From Rehmannia glutinosa (Eukaryota; Streptophyta; Magnoliopsida; Lamiales; Orobanchaceae), in the NCBI GenBank assembly GCA_016081115.2, contig CM071935.1, forward strand, positions 20,192,653 to 20,256,652: a stretch of 64,000 bases of DNA. The letters are read 5' to 3'. The notes under the pieces were generated by a model. The model made no database searches and was not told where the DNA came from. It was given only the letters and a program-made list of their open reading frames with translations. This document shows positions 41,330 through 52,807 of this stretch, piece after piece. Position 1 is the stretch's first letter. The number at the start of each line of letters is the position of its first letter. The position numbers were made by a program, and so were the translations under genes.

Positions 41330-43400
41330 AACATATATTTTTTTTATAAAAGCATCATATATGTATCTTAAGACGTAAAATATTTCAAAATTTAAAGACC
41401 AAAAGATTCAAATCACATCAATTTTACCTGATGGTAAATTTGTTGACAGTGTTCGATGCATTTTATATTCAAAAGGAGTACGAACTTTGATTTATTGAAA
41501 AATACTGCTCTCAAAGAAACAATTATATCATGTAGCAAGAAGACCTACATCAAATGAGTAAACGAACTCTTAGAACAACGGAGTTTGAGAATGTAGGAAA
41601 CATATTAAAGCTTATCTAGTTTGATAGTTACAGTTAAAACATGTATAAGAAATAATAAACAAATAAATAAAATAACATAACATATAATATACAAGAATGA
41701 AATTTGGAATTGGATAATAGCTGAAAATAATCACGTTATTGCATATTTTATATATATGTATGTCCAGATAGAAAATATTATGTAAATGATAAACACCATC
41801 CTGGGGATTTCTTTTTTATAATTATTGCCATGTGAATTTAGTTATGCATTTTCTTAACAACTATCATATTCTCATAAAAGAAGTATCAGGAGTCATTGAA
41901 GCATCTCTTCTGGAAAAGTCTATATTGACTATTAACACTTACATATATGTAGCTCTCTAAGCTATTTAATTATTTACTATTAGTTTAATTATTTACTATT
42001 AACTCTTACACGTACCTCTCTATTTTTTTTCAAAAACAAAATTAGTTTAATTATTTACTATTAGTCTCTGCATACAAAATATAATATCCTTTGCTTACGA
42101 AATAAAATATCCTATTTTAATCTTTGGATAACAACATTAATTTATGAAATAAGAATGATTTATGTTAATTGCCATGACTGCCACTCAAATGGGGGAATAA
42201 AATAGTTGTCAATGGGAACTTCCTAGGTTCATAAATGTGTTATTTGTAAATCTAGAAATTTTCGAGGTTCAAACTTCATTAATCTTTTTCAACAATTCTA
42301 TTTGGCTTTGGTTTTTGTTCAATTTCAAGTTTGAAGTTTATTTGATTTTTTAGTTTGGATTGACTCCCAAAAAACATAATCGTGAGGTACTTGTTCTACG
42401 GTAGTGGGGAAGAACCTATGGTTTATGTTCTCTATCTCTCATGCATCTTGAAAGTTGTCTCCTTTTTGTGAAGGCAAAGGAGGCCCGTACAAAGAGAAGC
42501 ATTGTCTACTTCTAGATACATTATAAAAAGTTATGATAAAACCATTAGGCTACAAATTCTCTAAAACCCATTTTCACTATCATAGCTCTATTACACTAAA
42601 ACTTAGCTATTAATAAATATGGGCCAACTTCCATAGGAATTATATTAGTGTACCATATTTAGTTAGAGTGAAGTCAGGAAATTGTTTTCTACTTCCAGAT
42701 ACCTTATAAAAAATTATGATAAAATCATTAGGCTAGAAAATGCTCTAAAATATTATTCTCCAATTAAAATGAAGCGTTTCAGTTTCATTAATTTGATAAA
42801 ATACATATGCCATAAGAATAAAAGAATTAGGGAATAATTCTATGAGGATTCAATAATTGGCCTCTGGGAACTGCATAAAATCGTATAATGGTCCATTTGG
42901 AATCGCGAGAACTGTAACTTTTAATAGTGCCAAAATAGGCAATACAACAACAATCAACACTAAGATTCGGCAATGGTTTAAAATCATCTGAATTCATTTG
43001 TTGTACTTCAGCTCAGTACTTATTTCCATGCTATAGTGAAAATATCATTCAAACACGAGATATAAACATCATCTAACAACTTGATTTGTCTTGCCTATAC
43101 TTCCTAGTTTATCCGAATAAGGACTCTAAGTATGATTTTGCATTTTCCTATTTCATCTGAATAAGAACCTCTTAAGTATGATTTCACATCCTGGTTTTTC
43201 CGATCTGTAGTTTTATTTTTATTCCTTTTGAATCCAAGATAGTTAATCAACTTAAAAACTTGGCACGTGAATAACAGACATTCCCTTCTCAATGGTACCT
43301 TTTAATTGAGTAACATCTCTGAAAACAGAGCCAAAATTAGAAAGATTTTTGGTTTTTTTATTTTTTTTTTGAGGGAAAAAGATTTTGGTATTTAACTAAC
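41330..43400 (-). other. Helitron 5' region, upstream of RepHel
   Basis: A possible further exon at about 41435-41500 on minus (VRTPFEYKMHRTLSTNLPS before a GTAAAA donor) may be the RepHel N-terminus. Otherwise no ORF with protein character and no captured host gene that I can recognise. Confidence 0.4.
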
Positions 43401-43410
43401 AATAACTGGT

Positions 43411-44660
43411 AAAATTACTAACTTCTAAAGTGGCTGCCAGAGTTAATAGTGACTGTGCCAAGAACATAATATATATAATATTACAATTATATTAATTTTT
43501 TTAAAACAAAAACGACGGGCTAGCGTAATGAGTTTCGGGCTAAATGGTCCGGGTGAAAAAACCCGAATTTAAATAGGCCAAAATAAGTCAGGAATTATTA
43601 ATTGCCAGCCTCAGTTGTATTTATGCAAGTATGTTTTTTGGTAAAACCAAATGACTGAAGAGAATTAGTTAATAATTTCTTCACTAATCCACGGTCTAAA
43701 ATATATTTATGGTAAATCCCAGTAAGTTCAACTATTTTACATGAGGGATACTAATAGAATAACTTGACTTGATGTGAAATAAATAACATATAATTTTGTT
43801 ATCCTCTGTTTCATATTTCTCAATGAACCTAGTAACCCGCTGCAAAATAGAATATTCTCAAAAAACTATATGTCATGCTAAAATTGAAAAAACAAAATAT
43901 TTCCAAGGATATGGCTGATTGGTAAAAAATCACAAACCAGTCGATTGATTCATATCATCCACAAATTCCACAGAAAAGTTCCAAAATAAAATTTTCACTG
44001 CCAAAAACAATTGGCAAAATGTTTGGCACAAACTCACAAAAACGGTGAAAATTACTAACTTCTAAAGTGGCTGCCAGAGTTAATAGTGACTGTGCCAAGA
44101 ACATAATATATATAATATTATAATTATATTAATTTTTTTAAAACAAAAACGGCAGGCTAGCGTAATGAGTTTCGGGCTAAATGGTCCGGGTGAAAAAACC
44201 CGAATTTAAATAGGCCAAAATAAGTCGGGAATTATTAATTGCCAGCCTCAGTTGTATTTATGCAAGTATGTTTTTTGGTAAAACCAAATGACTGAAGAGA
44301 ATTAGTTACTTAATAATTTCTTCACTAATCCACGGTCTAAAATATGTTTATGGTAAATCCCAGTAAGTTCAACTATTTTACATGAGGGATACTAATAGAA
44401 TAACTTGACTTGATGTGAAATAAATAACATATAATTTTGTTATCCTCTGTTTCATATTTCTCAATGAACCTAGTAACCCGCTGCAAAATAGAATATTCTC
44501 AAAAAACTATATGTCATGCTAAAATTGAGAAACTGATTGGTAAAAAATCACAAACCAGTCGATTGATTCATATCATCCACAAATTCCACAGAAAAGTTCC
44601 AAAATAAAATTTTCACTGCCAAAAAAAATTGGCAAAATGTTTGGCACAAACTCACAAAGC
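43411..44660. repeat. Tandem duplication of about 637 bp inside the Helitron
   Basis: Text from 43411 (AAAATTACTAACTTCTAAAG) recurs from 44048 nearly unchanged to about 44657 (TTGGCACAAACTCACAAA). Copy 2 lacks about 24 bases (the AAAATATTTCCAAGGATATG part of copy 1 at about 43893-43915) and has a 4-base insertion (TTAC) near 44307. No ORF. Confidence 0.9.
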
Positions 44661-45040
44661 ACATCTAGGAACGGAACTCTATATAGTAACATAATATTTA
44701 CTCCAACAACAACTAATCAATATTACCCACACAAAAAAATAGGTAATAAGGCAAAAACACATAATATAATAATATAAAAGCCAATCTAATGTATCATATA
44801 ACAACTTACCTTAAAAGAAAGCCAGATGATGCAGTAGTACAAGCCGACCCAATTAAGCAGCAGTCCAATCTGAATTGAAGTAAGTAGTTCGGTTGCTTTC
44901 GAATAATTTCGTACCTCGATCGATTCATATGATAAAGCAATTTCCACAAAATATTAAAAAAAAATTGATGAAATAGCACATGCACCATTTGTATTGACAG
45001 TTACAAACTCTCGCCAAATGAGCAACACATCCCTCCATAG

Positions 45041-45225
45041 GAACCGTTTCATTTTCCATTAGATTTGTGTCAATTATTAATAATAATAAATGCCATGCCT
45101 AATGAAAAGAATCAGGAATGGAAGAATAAATGACAAATACCATATGCACTAGTTTGCCTCTCCAAACCGTTTCACTTTCCATTAACATTTGTGTCAATTA
45201 GCAATTATTAATAATAAGGGACATT
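45041..45225. repeat. Short direct repeat near the Helitron 5' end
   Basis: The block AACCGTTTCATTTTCCATTA...TTTGTGTCAATTATTAATAATAA at 45044-45090 recurs at about 45166-45217 with small changes, spacing about 122 bp. Confidence 0.65.
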
Positions 45226-45449
45226 TTAGTCCATCCCTTTTTTAGCAGAAACATTCATGATTTTATAGTAAACATAGATCAATCACATCCAATCATTATT
45301 TTACTATTTTTAAATTAAATCAACTTTCATCATTACATATCCATTCACACTCTCAAAATTTTCCAAAAACTTTCATCAGAATATTTTTTTCACTATTCTC
45401 TAGCGAAAAGAAAATTTTCAAAATGAAAGTATATCCAATCGCACCCTTA

Positions 45450-46250
45450 GCCACTAGCCTTGCTTTGAAAGTCTCTACTTTCCCATACACACCCTTCTTT
45501 CTCTTATAGATCCATATGAACCCAATGGGCCTAACATCCTCAGACGGGTCTACAAGAACCCAGAAAGTGTTGGAGTATATAGACTCCATTTCTTGGTGCA
45601 TAGTTTCAAAATACCTCTCTTTATCAGAATCCTCCAATGCTTGTCAAAAAGATAATGGATCATCATCTACCCCATTGGATACTGCAACATTTGCCACTTC
45701 GATTTGATGATTGTGGATTGGTGGTCTAATCCCCCTTCTACTACGTCGAGGTGTCATGACATTTTGATCAGGTATGGTGGTATTTTTAGCAATTTCACCA
45801 ACAACTATTGTTGGTTGTGGTCTGGTCTCATCAGAAAATAACTCCTCGAGTATAACTTTACTTCGAGGTCAGAAGTTTTCCAGACAATCGTTCTCAAGAA
45901 AGATAGCATTAGTCGAAACTATTACTTTTCTTGCGGATCATAAAACAAACCTCTTCTCGTCCCTTTGGGATATCCAACGAACAGATACACTTCTGAACGT
46001 GGATGCAACTTTCTAGTCTTTCCTTTCAGTACATATGCTGGACACCCCCATGTGTGAAAGTGGTGTAAACTAACTTTACTCCCATTCCACAACTCTAGTG
46101 GTGTCTTTTGGATTGACTTAGATGAAGCTACATTTAAAATAAAAACTGACGTTTGTAATGCATACCCACAAAACAAATCAGGCAGTGTCGCATCGTTCAT
46201 CATCGACCTAACCACATCAAGCAACGTTTGGTTTCTCCTTCCGGCAACAC
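45450..46250 (-). pseudogene. Copia pol remnant, integrase to RT (upstream part)
   Basis: Minus 46260-45922 encodes the integrase C-terminal half (RNQTLLDVVRSMM, DLFCGYALQTSVFILNVA, TPLELWNGSKVSLHHFHTWGCPAYV, FVGYPKGTRRG). 45637-45450 encodes the RT start (WVLVDPSEDVRPIGFIWIYKRK.....FKARLVAKG). It stops exactly at the TTA duplication of the MITE; removing the insertion brings it back in frame with 35615. The integrase side ends abruptly at about 46250 against a minisatellite. Confidence 0.85.
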
Positions 46251-46254
46251 ACAT

Positions 46255-46870
46255 TAAAACCAAACAAATTAAAAATAATATAGAAGCAACATGAGTAAAA
46301 AACACAATGCAATTTTTGATCCAATGCATGAAAACCTAAAAAACATGGAAACAAACAAGAAATAATATAGAAACAAACCAAAAATAATATAAAAAACACT
46401 ATATGAGCAAAAAGAGCTTAAAATCGGTAAAAATTGTATTTAACTATCGAAAACTACGTGGAAACAACAAAGAAACATAAGAACAACATTAAAAATAGTA
46501 TGGAAATAACCCAGAAACAACGCAAAAAATATTAAAAACACCACATGAATAACAAGAGCTTAAAAGTAGGTAAAAACTGTATCTACACATTGAAAACTAC
46601 ATGGCAACAACAAAAAAATTATTCGAACAACATTCAAAATATTATAGAACAACATAGAAACAATAGAAATAATGTACAAAATAATACATGAACAAAAAAA
46701 CATAAAAAATAGGTAAAAGTTATCGAAACAACAAAGAAACCAATTAAAACACCACCGAAACAACATATATAACATATAAAACTATACAAGAACAAAAAAA
46801 AACGAAAAACAAAACGTAAAAATAATCAAAAAATATGTAGGAGCGTAAAAGTTGAGGTACTTCTGGGAAC
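46255..46870. repeat. Degenerate minisatellite, unit about 142 bp
   Basis: Units begin at about 46404 (ATGAGCAAAAAGAGCTTAAAA), 46546 (ATGAATAACAAGAGCTTAAAA) and 46688 (ATGAACAAAAAAACATAAAA), with an older partial unit from about 46291. Each contains GGTAAAAA.TGTAT, GAAAACTAC.TGG.AACAACAA and AACAACATT words. Strong A/C purine bias on +. No coding capacity. Confidence 0.7.
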
Positions 46871-47163
46871 TTCTTTTATTTAGTTTTTGGTGGGCCAAAC
46901 GCCAAAACCATAAAATATCCAATTCATATATTCATTACATTCGAGCTCTATTATATTATATGGAAATATTATGTGAACGTGTATTTTATAAATTAAGATG
47001 AGTTGAAAAATAAAATGACAAGTATTAACATGAATTATGTCAAGGGCCACACATAGTCACATAATGCATTAATGCCTATCTCCTAACTTGAATTGAAGCA
47101 TTATGATTTGAATTTGAACAGGATTATATTTCTTTGATATAGTGGTGCATCATAATTCACAAT
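46871..47163. other. Intergenic DNA
   Basis: No ORF, repeat or RNA gene recognised. Confidence 0.5.
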
Positions 47164-47168
47164 CATCA
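47164..47168. repeat. Target site duplication CATCA, left
   Basis: Same as 53636-53640. Confidence 0.88.
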
Positions 47169-47931
47169 TGTTGGGTATATATCTGCCTCAATAGATTGAT
47201 ACACGAAGTACCAAACAGCGAATTACACGAAGTTTATACTCTAGACACTTTGCAAGAATTAAAGTACAAGAGATAAACAGAAAGTTACAAAGTAAATGAA
47301 AGATAACACAAAATAATATGAGGGATAAAACCCTAAAACCGAAATATAGAATAGATTTCGGCTCAGGACCAGTTTTCCCAAAGAACCACCACGGTAAGTC
47401 ACCAGAGAAATCCGCAGAACCACAAAGACAGAAACGGACCACAAAGCCTTGCCCTAAACCTCACAAAGAACCCAGATCCACACCTAGACCCGAGGAAAAG
47501 CCCGAATCACCAAACCCTAGTTTTTCCCAGAAACCCTAGTTTTGACCCCAACCAGTTCGTCCACAAAGGAGGTGAACTAGAGAAGAAGAATCACTCAAGG
47601 ATGTCAAAACACTCAAGATTTCACAGAAATTCCGATGAGAGATCGGATTTCACAGAGAAGAAAACCCCAGGAAGATTCGAGAGAGTATAGAGCGAGAGAG
47701 AGAGATGAGAGAGAGTGAAAAGCTACAGAAGGAGAATTAAGCTTCGGATAGAACCTTTTAATAGTCCAGATAAACGGCCACGATCAAGAGGCAATATCCA
47801 ACGGCTCAGATTGCACAACCCGGGTATCTCAATGGGTGTAGGAAATGGGCTTGGAGGCTATTGGGCTGCATTTGGGCCAAACATAAGACATGGGCCAAGC
47901 ACTAAGAAGGTAATGGGCCAATTACTCAACA
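47169..47931 (-). repeat. 3' LTR (left) of the Tork-like element
   Basis: 763 bp. Compared with the right LTR it lacks about 20 bases near 47227 and about 45 bases near 47820, otherwise nearly identical. Confidence 0.9.
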
Positions 47932-47946
47932 ATCTCCACCTTTGGC
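47932..47946 (-). other. Polypurine tract of the Tork-like element
   Basis: Minus strand AAAGGTGGAGAT abuts the left LTR. Confidence 0.75.
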
Positions 47947-48205
47947 TCATTGGATTTCATTAGACAAACCTGGGAAAATTTAAACTGGTCATCATCATCG
48001 CCGGAGTGCCTACCCAGCACACAGCCAAGTAGGACTCTACTATAATAAGCACTGAGCCCATTATAGTTCCAGCAAACACTTAAGTAAGCTGGTTTTAAGT
48101 GTCAGACTCAAACAAGCGTAAGCAAGTTTTAGTCCAACTGGTTTTGGACTCACAAGCAAACACACAGTAAGCCTGCAAGCCCAGGGTAATCACCAAAGGG
48201 ACAGC

Positions 48206-49060
48206 CTAGTCTCCAGTGTCAAAATTGAGAATTTTTAAACAAGTTTTAAACTTTGATAAGGGTAGACACTTAGTACCCATATCGGTTGGATTGTATTCAA
48301 ATGACACTTTTTCAAGACAGATAAGGCCTTTAGAAACAATATCCCTTATAAAATGAAATCTAACATCAATATGTTTTGTTCTGTCATGAAAAACTGGGTT
48401 CTTACAAAGCTGAATACTAGATTGGGAGTCAGAAAATACAACAACCTTTTGTTTTAGAAAACCAATTTCAGAAACAAGGCCTTTTAGCCATAAGGCTTCT
48501 TTTAAAGCTTCAGTAACTACAACATATTCTGATTCTATTGTAGACAAAGCCACAATGTGCAGTTGGGATTTCCAACTTATACAAGATCCACACAAAGTAA
48601 AAACATAAGAAGTTGTTGATTTTCTGTTATCTTTATCATTTGCATAGTTGGAATCCACATATCCTTTTAAAACAACACCATTTTCACACTTAGAAAATTT
48701 AAGGCAATAATCAGTTGAATGTCTAAGATATCTCAATAACCACTTAAAAGCATTCCAATGCACCAAACCAGGATTAGACATAAATCTACTAAGGCAAGAA
48801 ACAACATAGGCAATGTCTGGTCTAGTACTGACCATTAAGTACATAACAGATCCAATTGCATTAGCATAGGGAATGTTTTGCATAGAAGAGATTTCAAGAT
48901 CAGTTTTAGGGGACTGATCCCTACTTAGCATAAAATGAGAAGCAAGTGGGACATTCACAGATTTTGCATCACTCATAGAAAACTTCTGTAAAACCTTTTC
49001 AACATGTGAAGATTGATGAAGATAAATCACAGAGTTATTTCTATCCCTATCAATATTCAT
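48206..49060 (-). pseudogene. pol: Pol of the Tork-like element: RT C-terminus and RNase H
   Basis: A 284-residue frame beginning MNIDRDRNNSVIYLHQSSHVE. IPYANAIGSVMYLMVSTRPDIAYVV is the RT/RNase H linker. GYVDSNYANDKDNRKSTTSYVF, SQLHIVALSTIESEYV and VFSDSQSSIQLCKNPVFHDRTKHIDVRFHFIRDIV are the copia RNase H blocks with their acidic residues kept. It is the last part of Pol. It is cut from the RT at about 49061-49084 by a small deletion with frame change. Confidence 0.88.
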
Positions 49061-49083
49061 ACCAAGAATTTTCTTAGCATCAC

Positions 49084-49686
49084 CTAATCAATAGTCTTAA
49101 TGCATGGACCAGTCAAAAGCATATCATCCACATAGATCAGCAAGAAAATAGGAGACTTAGCATCAAGTTTGAAATACAGACAATGATCAAATTGGCTTCT
49201 ACAAAATTTCAAATCAAGCATGCACTGGTCAAATTTTTTATTCCACTGTCTAGGTGATTTCTTTAAACCATACAAAGACTTTTTCAACAAACATACATGG
49301 TTAGGTTTGGATTTGTCTTCAAAACCTTCAGGTTGTTTCATAAAAAATTGTTCTTCCAAATCACCATGTAAAAAAGCAGTTTTAACATGAAGTTGCTTTA
49401 ATTCCCAGTCAAACTTAGCCACTAAAGCTAGCATAATTCTCACAGTAACAAACTTCACAACAGGTGCAAAAATCTCAGTGTAGTCAATGCCTTCTTTCTG
49501 AGTAAAACCTTTTGCAACTAATCTAGCTTTGTATCTAACACCTTCATTTTCTTGTTTGATTTTAAACAACCATTTACAATCAACAATAGAACAGTTAACA
49601 GGTTTTGGGACAAGTTCCCAGGTGTTATTAACATACAAAGAAGTCATCTCATCTTGCATGGGACTCGGCCATTTCACGTAATTCAC
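49084..49686 (-). pseudogene. pol: Pol of the Tork-like element: reverse transcriptase
   Basis: A 200-residue frame with WELVPKP, the KQENEGVRYKARLVAKGFTQ block, YTEIFAPVVKFVTVR, the QLHVKTAFLHGDLEEQFFMKQ block, SLYGLKKSPRQWNKKFD and the catalytic LLIYVDDMLLTG. After CIKTID it hits a stop; the expected residues leading to GDAKKILGMNID are missing, so roughly ten codons have been lost. The link to the integrase frame at 49683 needs a one-base shift. Confidence 0.88.
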
Positions 49687-51485
49687 GAGTTCACAAGATC
49701 AAGATAGGTTTTAGGCTCAGAGTTTTCAATTGATTCAAACACAGAGAACACATAAGAAGTTAAGTGAAAATCAGCAAACTTGTTTGGGATTCTAATGTTT
49801 CTTCTAGATCTGTCTCTAGTTAACACATTGTCATTCAAGTTGTCATTTTCAGCATGCTCATGATTCAATTCAGTGTCAACAAGAGGAAAATCATTATGCA
49901 CATTATCATTCAAATCAGCATTGTCATTCTCAATATCATTGTGCACATCATTAGCATTCACAGGATCATGCTCAGCATCAATCATATCAGAATTATCATT
50001 CAAAGAAATAGCAGGCACATTAGAAAGCTCCACCTTATTAGGAGTAGTGGGGTTTTGAGTTTCTGAAATATTTTTAGAAACTTCAAGGCAGGGAAACACA
50101 TTTTCATTAAAAACCACATTCCTGCTTATCAACACTTTAAAACCATTTTCAGACTTGGACCACAATCTGTACCCTTTAACCCCTTCAGGGTATCCCAAAA
50201 AAACACATTTTAAAGATCTTGGATCAAGTTTGTCAACCTTTTGGTGGACAAAGGCTGAACATCCAAAATTTTTTAAATTTGAAAAGTCCACAGGTTTACC
50301 AGACCAAACTTGTTCAGGGTATTTCCCTTTCAAAGGTACAGATGGTGATCTATTAATCACATAGGCAGCTATATGAACAGCTTCACCCCAGAACTTTTTG
50401 GAAAGTCCAGATGTACTTAACATACTTCTCACCCTTTCCAAAAGAGTTATGTTCATTCTCTCAGCAACCCCACTTTGCTGAGGGGTGTAAGGCACTGACT
50501 TGTGCCTTACAATGCCTGAATCAACACAAAGTTGATCCAAGAGTTGGTTGCAGAATTCCAACCCATTATCAGTTCTCAAATACTTAATTTTCTTTCCAGT
50601 CTGATTTTCTATCAAGATTTTCCAATTTTGAAGTTTTTCAAAAACATCAGACTTGTTTTTCATAAGAAATACAAACACTTTTCTTGAAAAATCATCAATA
50701 ATAGATAGAAAATACCTGTTCCCACCATGTGTAGGAACACTTGCAGGGCCCCAAACATCAGCATGTAAGTATTCAAGAATATCAGAGCAGGTGGATTGTT
50801 TTGGATAAGATGAAGTAGGGAAACTGACTCTTTGTTGTTTACCATAAATGCATGAGTCACAGAAGGGAACACAGGTAAGTTTATCATTTCCAAAACAACC
50901 TTCTTTATGCAACAATTCAAGACCTTTAGAACTTATATGACCAAGCTTTTTATGCCAAAGTTCAGTTTTGTCATTCACAGAGGTCACATTGGTCATAGAG
51001 TTCACATTGTTCACAGAATTTTGCATGCAAGAAACAGACTCAGCATTACAAACATACAAGTTCCTTTTCTTTTCAGCTTTAGCAATAATAAGTGAACCTT
51101 TCATGATTTTCATCACACCCTTACCCCATCTTCCCTCATACCCATCATGCTCAAGCATAGCACAGGAAATCAAGTTGTTTGACAGATCAAGGACATGTTT
51201 TACATCATGCAGAGTCAAGACAAAACCAGAATCAAGTTTCAAGCACACAGTACCAACACCAATCACTTGACATTTCTTATCATTAGCCATGGAAACAGAT
51301 CCATTTTGCACTGAAGCATAAATATTAAACAAATGTTTAAAAGGTATCATATGGAATGTGCATGCTGAGTCAATTAGCCATTCATATTCACTGAAAGCAT
51401 TTGAAGGCACAGAATTCACAGAGTCAGACAACTCATGCACCATGAACACATCACCCATGTGATCATTAGAAGTAGTCAAGTTCAC
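49683..51485 (-). pseudogene. pol: Pol of the Tork-like element: protease and integrase
   Basis: A 600-residue open frame. Protease around residues 35-140 with WLIDSACTFHM; the DSA replaces the more common DSG. GAG-pre-integrase: LWHKKLGHISSKGLELL and FCDSCIYGKQ (HHCC zinc site). Integrase core: LHADVWGP, YLRTDNGLEF and QSGVAERMNITLLERVRSM supply D, D and E. Then WGEAVHIAAYVINRSPS, FGCSAFVHQK and a long acidic, Asn/Asp-rich linker (DNADLNDNVHNDF) before RT. This domain set is intact. Confidence 0.9.
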
Positions 51486-52313
51486 AGAGTCATTGGTTTG
51501 GTTTTTATTGTTCTAGTTGTTGTTTTGATTATTGTTCTGGTTATTCCTGGGTTTTGTACACTCTTTGATGTAATGACCATGCTCACCACAATTATAGCAT
51601 TTCCTGTTATTCCTAGGTCTGGAATAGACCTACCTCTGCTTTTGCTTCTCTTCCTGCCTGATTTGTTATTATTGTTATTCCCATTTCTCCTATTCTGAGG
51701 TCTACCCCTGACATGCATAACCTTCTCTGACCCCTGTTCATTCCCCTTGGATATTTTCAGATCTAATTCCTTACTCTTAAGGCCATTGATCAGAGTATCA
51801 AGGGTAATAGAGTCTCTACCATACTTAATGGCAGATTTCACATCAGCATATGAACCAGGGATGGCATTAAGCAACACAATAGGGGTATAATCATCAATGT
51901 TTTTATCACCAGTCAACTTGATATCTTGTATCAGTTTTGTAAAAACATCAAGGTTTTCATCCATATCTTTTGTCTAATAAAGTTTGAATCTAAAAAGCTT
52001 TTGAAGTAGGAACAATTTGGATGGTAATGAAGTTTCAGTAAAGAGTTCTTCCAATTTGTTCCACAATTCCTTAGCATTTGACAATTTGCCAACTTTTCTT
52101 AAAACATAATCAGAGAGGTTTAAGATGATGGATGAATATGCAGACTCATCAAGTTCAGCTTTAATCTCAAGAAGATCTTTTTTGAGAATACTTTTGTTCA
52201 ACAGCTTTAAAACATTTTTGTTGAATCAAAATGCCCTTCATTTTTTGTTGCCAAATAGAAAAATCACTTTTCCCATTAAAGGGTTCCAAATGATAACTAG
52301 ATGCACCAACCAT
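51482..52313 (-). pseudogene. gag: Gag of the Tork-like element (frameshifted)
   Basis: Start codon at 52313 on minus (MVGASSYHLEPFNGKSDFSIWQQKMKG). The frame changes at about 52200 to LDESAYSSIILNLSDYVL and AKELWNKLEELF, and at about 51965 to LDVFTKLIQDIKLTGDKNIDDYTPIVLLNAIP. A basic RGRPQNRRNGNNNNNK region is followed by the CCHC knuckle CYNCGEHGHYIKEC (51562-51603), which sits in yet another frame. Particle protein; inactive in this copy. Confidence 0.85.
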
Positions 52314-52790
52314 ATTCACAGATAAAGCCACAGAAGATATCACAAGAATGAAGCACAAAACAGGTATCACAGCTATCAAAAATAGAACAACAGAAGCAAC
52401 AGGTAGGTGGACCACACAGAGTCCAATGACAACAAGAAAATAAGGGGCAAATAATGGACCACGCAGAGTCCAGCACAAAGCAAAGTAAGCAAGAAAGGCA
52501 CACAGGACCACACAAAGTCCAAGAAACCAAAATCAGCAGAGAAAAATTAAACTAGTTGGATTCCCTTCGTACCTCAGGATTCCACTGCACTCAAGGCACG
52601 GGGTCAAGAGGCTAATGCTTAGGGTCTCCCTAAACTAAGTACTGACTGAAAGTAAATGAGAGGGAAAGGGAATAGAGAATCTTACTACCAGAGCACATCA
52701 CCGGGTTCTCACCACAACCAAATTCACCAGGGAGCCAACAGATCACCAAGAAGCTCAAGAACCATAAGCACCAACCCACCACGAGGCAGA
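52314..52790 (-). other. Untranslated leader of the Tork-like element
   Basis: Between primer site and Gag start. On plus, GGACCACACAGAGTCCA-like words recur (about 52409, 52459 and 52503), a short direct repeat. No ORF. Confidence 0.6.
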
Positions 52791-52806
52791 TGGTGCTCTG
52801 ATACCA
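52791..52806 (-). other. Primer binding site of the Tork-like element
   Basis: Minus strand TGGTATCAGAGCACCA, one base from the right LTR; initiator-Met tRNA type. Confidence 0.9.
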
Positions 52807-52807
52807 C

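Larger units (their letters stand above)
35851..45278 (-). mobile_element. Autonomous-type Helitron (decayed)
   Basis: On the minus strand the 5' end is TCTATGTTTACTATAAAATC (plus 45278 downwards) and the 3' end is CACGTGC-AAC-GCACGTG (plus 35878-35862), 11 bases before the terminus CTGG at 35851. The flanking bases are A (5') and T (3'), the Helitron target; no duplication is expected or seen. It contains a multi-exon RepHel gene. Length 9428 bp. Inserted into the MITE. Confidence 0.88.
35619..45446. mobile_element. PIF/Harbinger-type MITE, split by a Helitron
   Basis: Left end GGCTGCGATTGGATAT (35619) and right end, reverse complement GGGTGCGATTGGATAT (45446), are terminal inverted repeats; further inside both sides share TTTCGCTAGAGAAT. 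TTA is duplicated at 35616-35618 and 45447-45449, the PIF/Harbinger target. Without the Helitron the element is 400 bp (232 + 168) and has no coding capacity. It sits inside the copia RT. Confidence 0.85.

Noticed and set aside
47318..47539. Lys/Pro-rich ORF repeated at 52976-53350
   Set aside because: Lies within both LTRs of the Tork-like element; non-coding.
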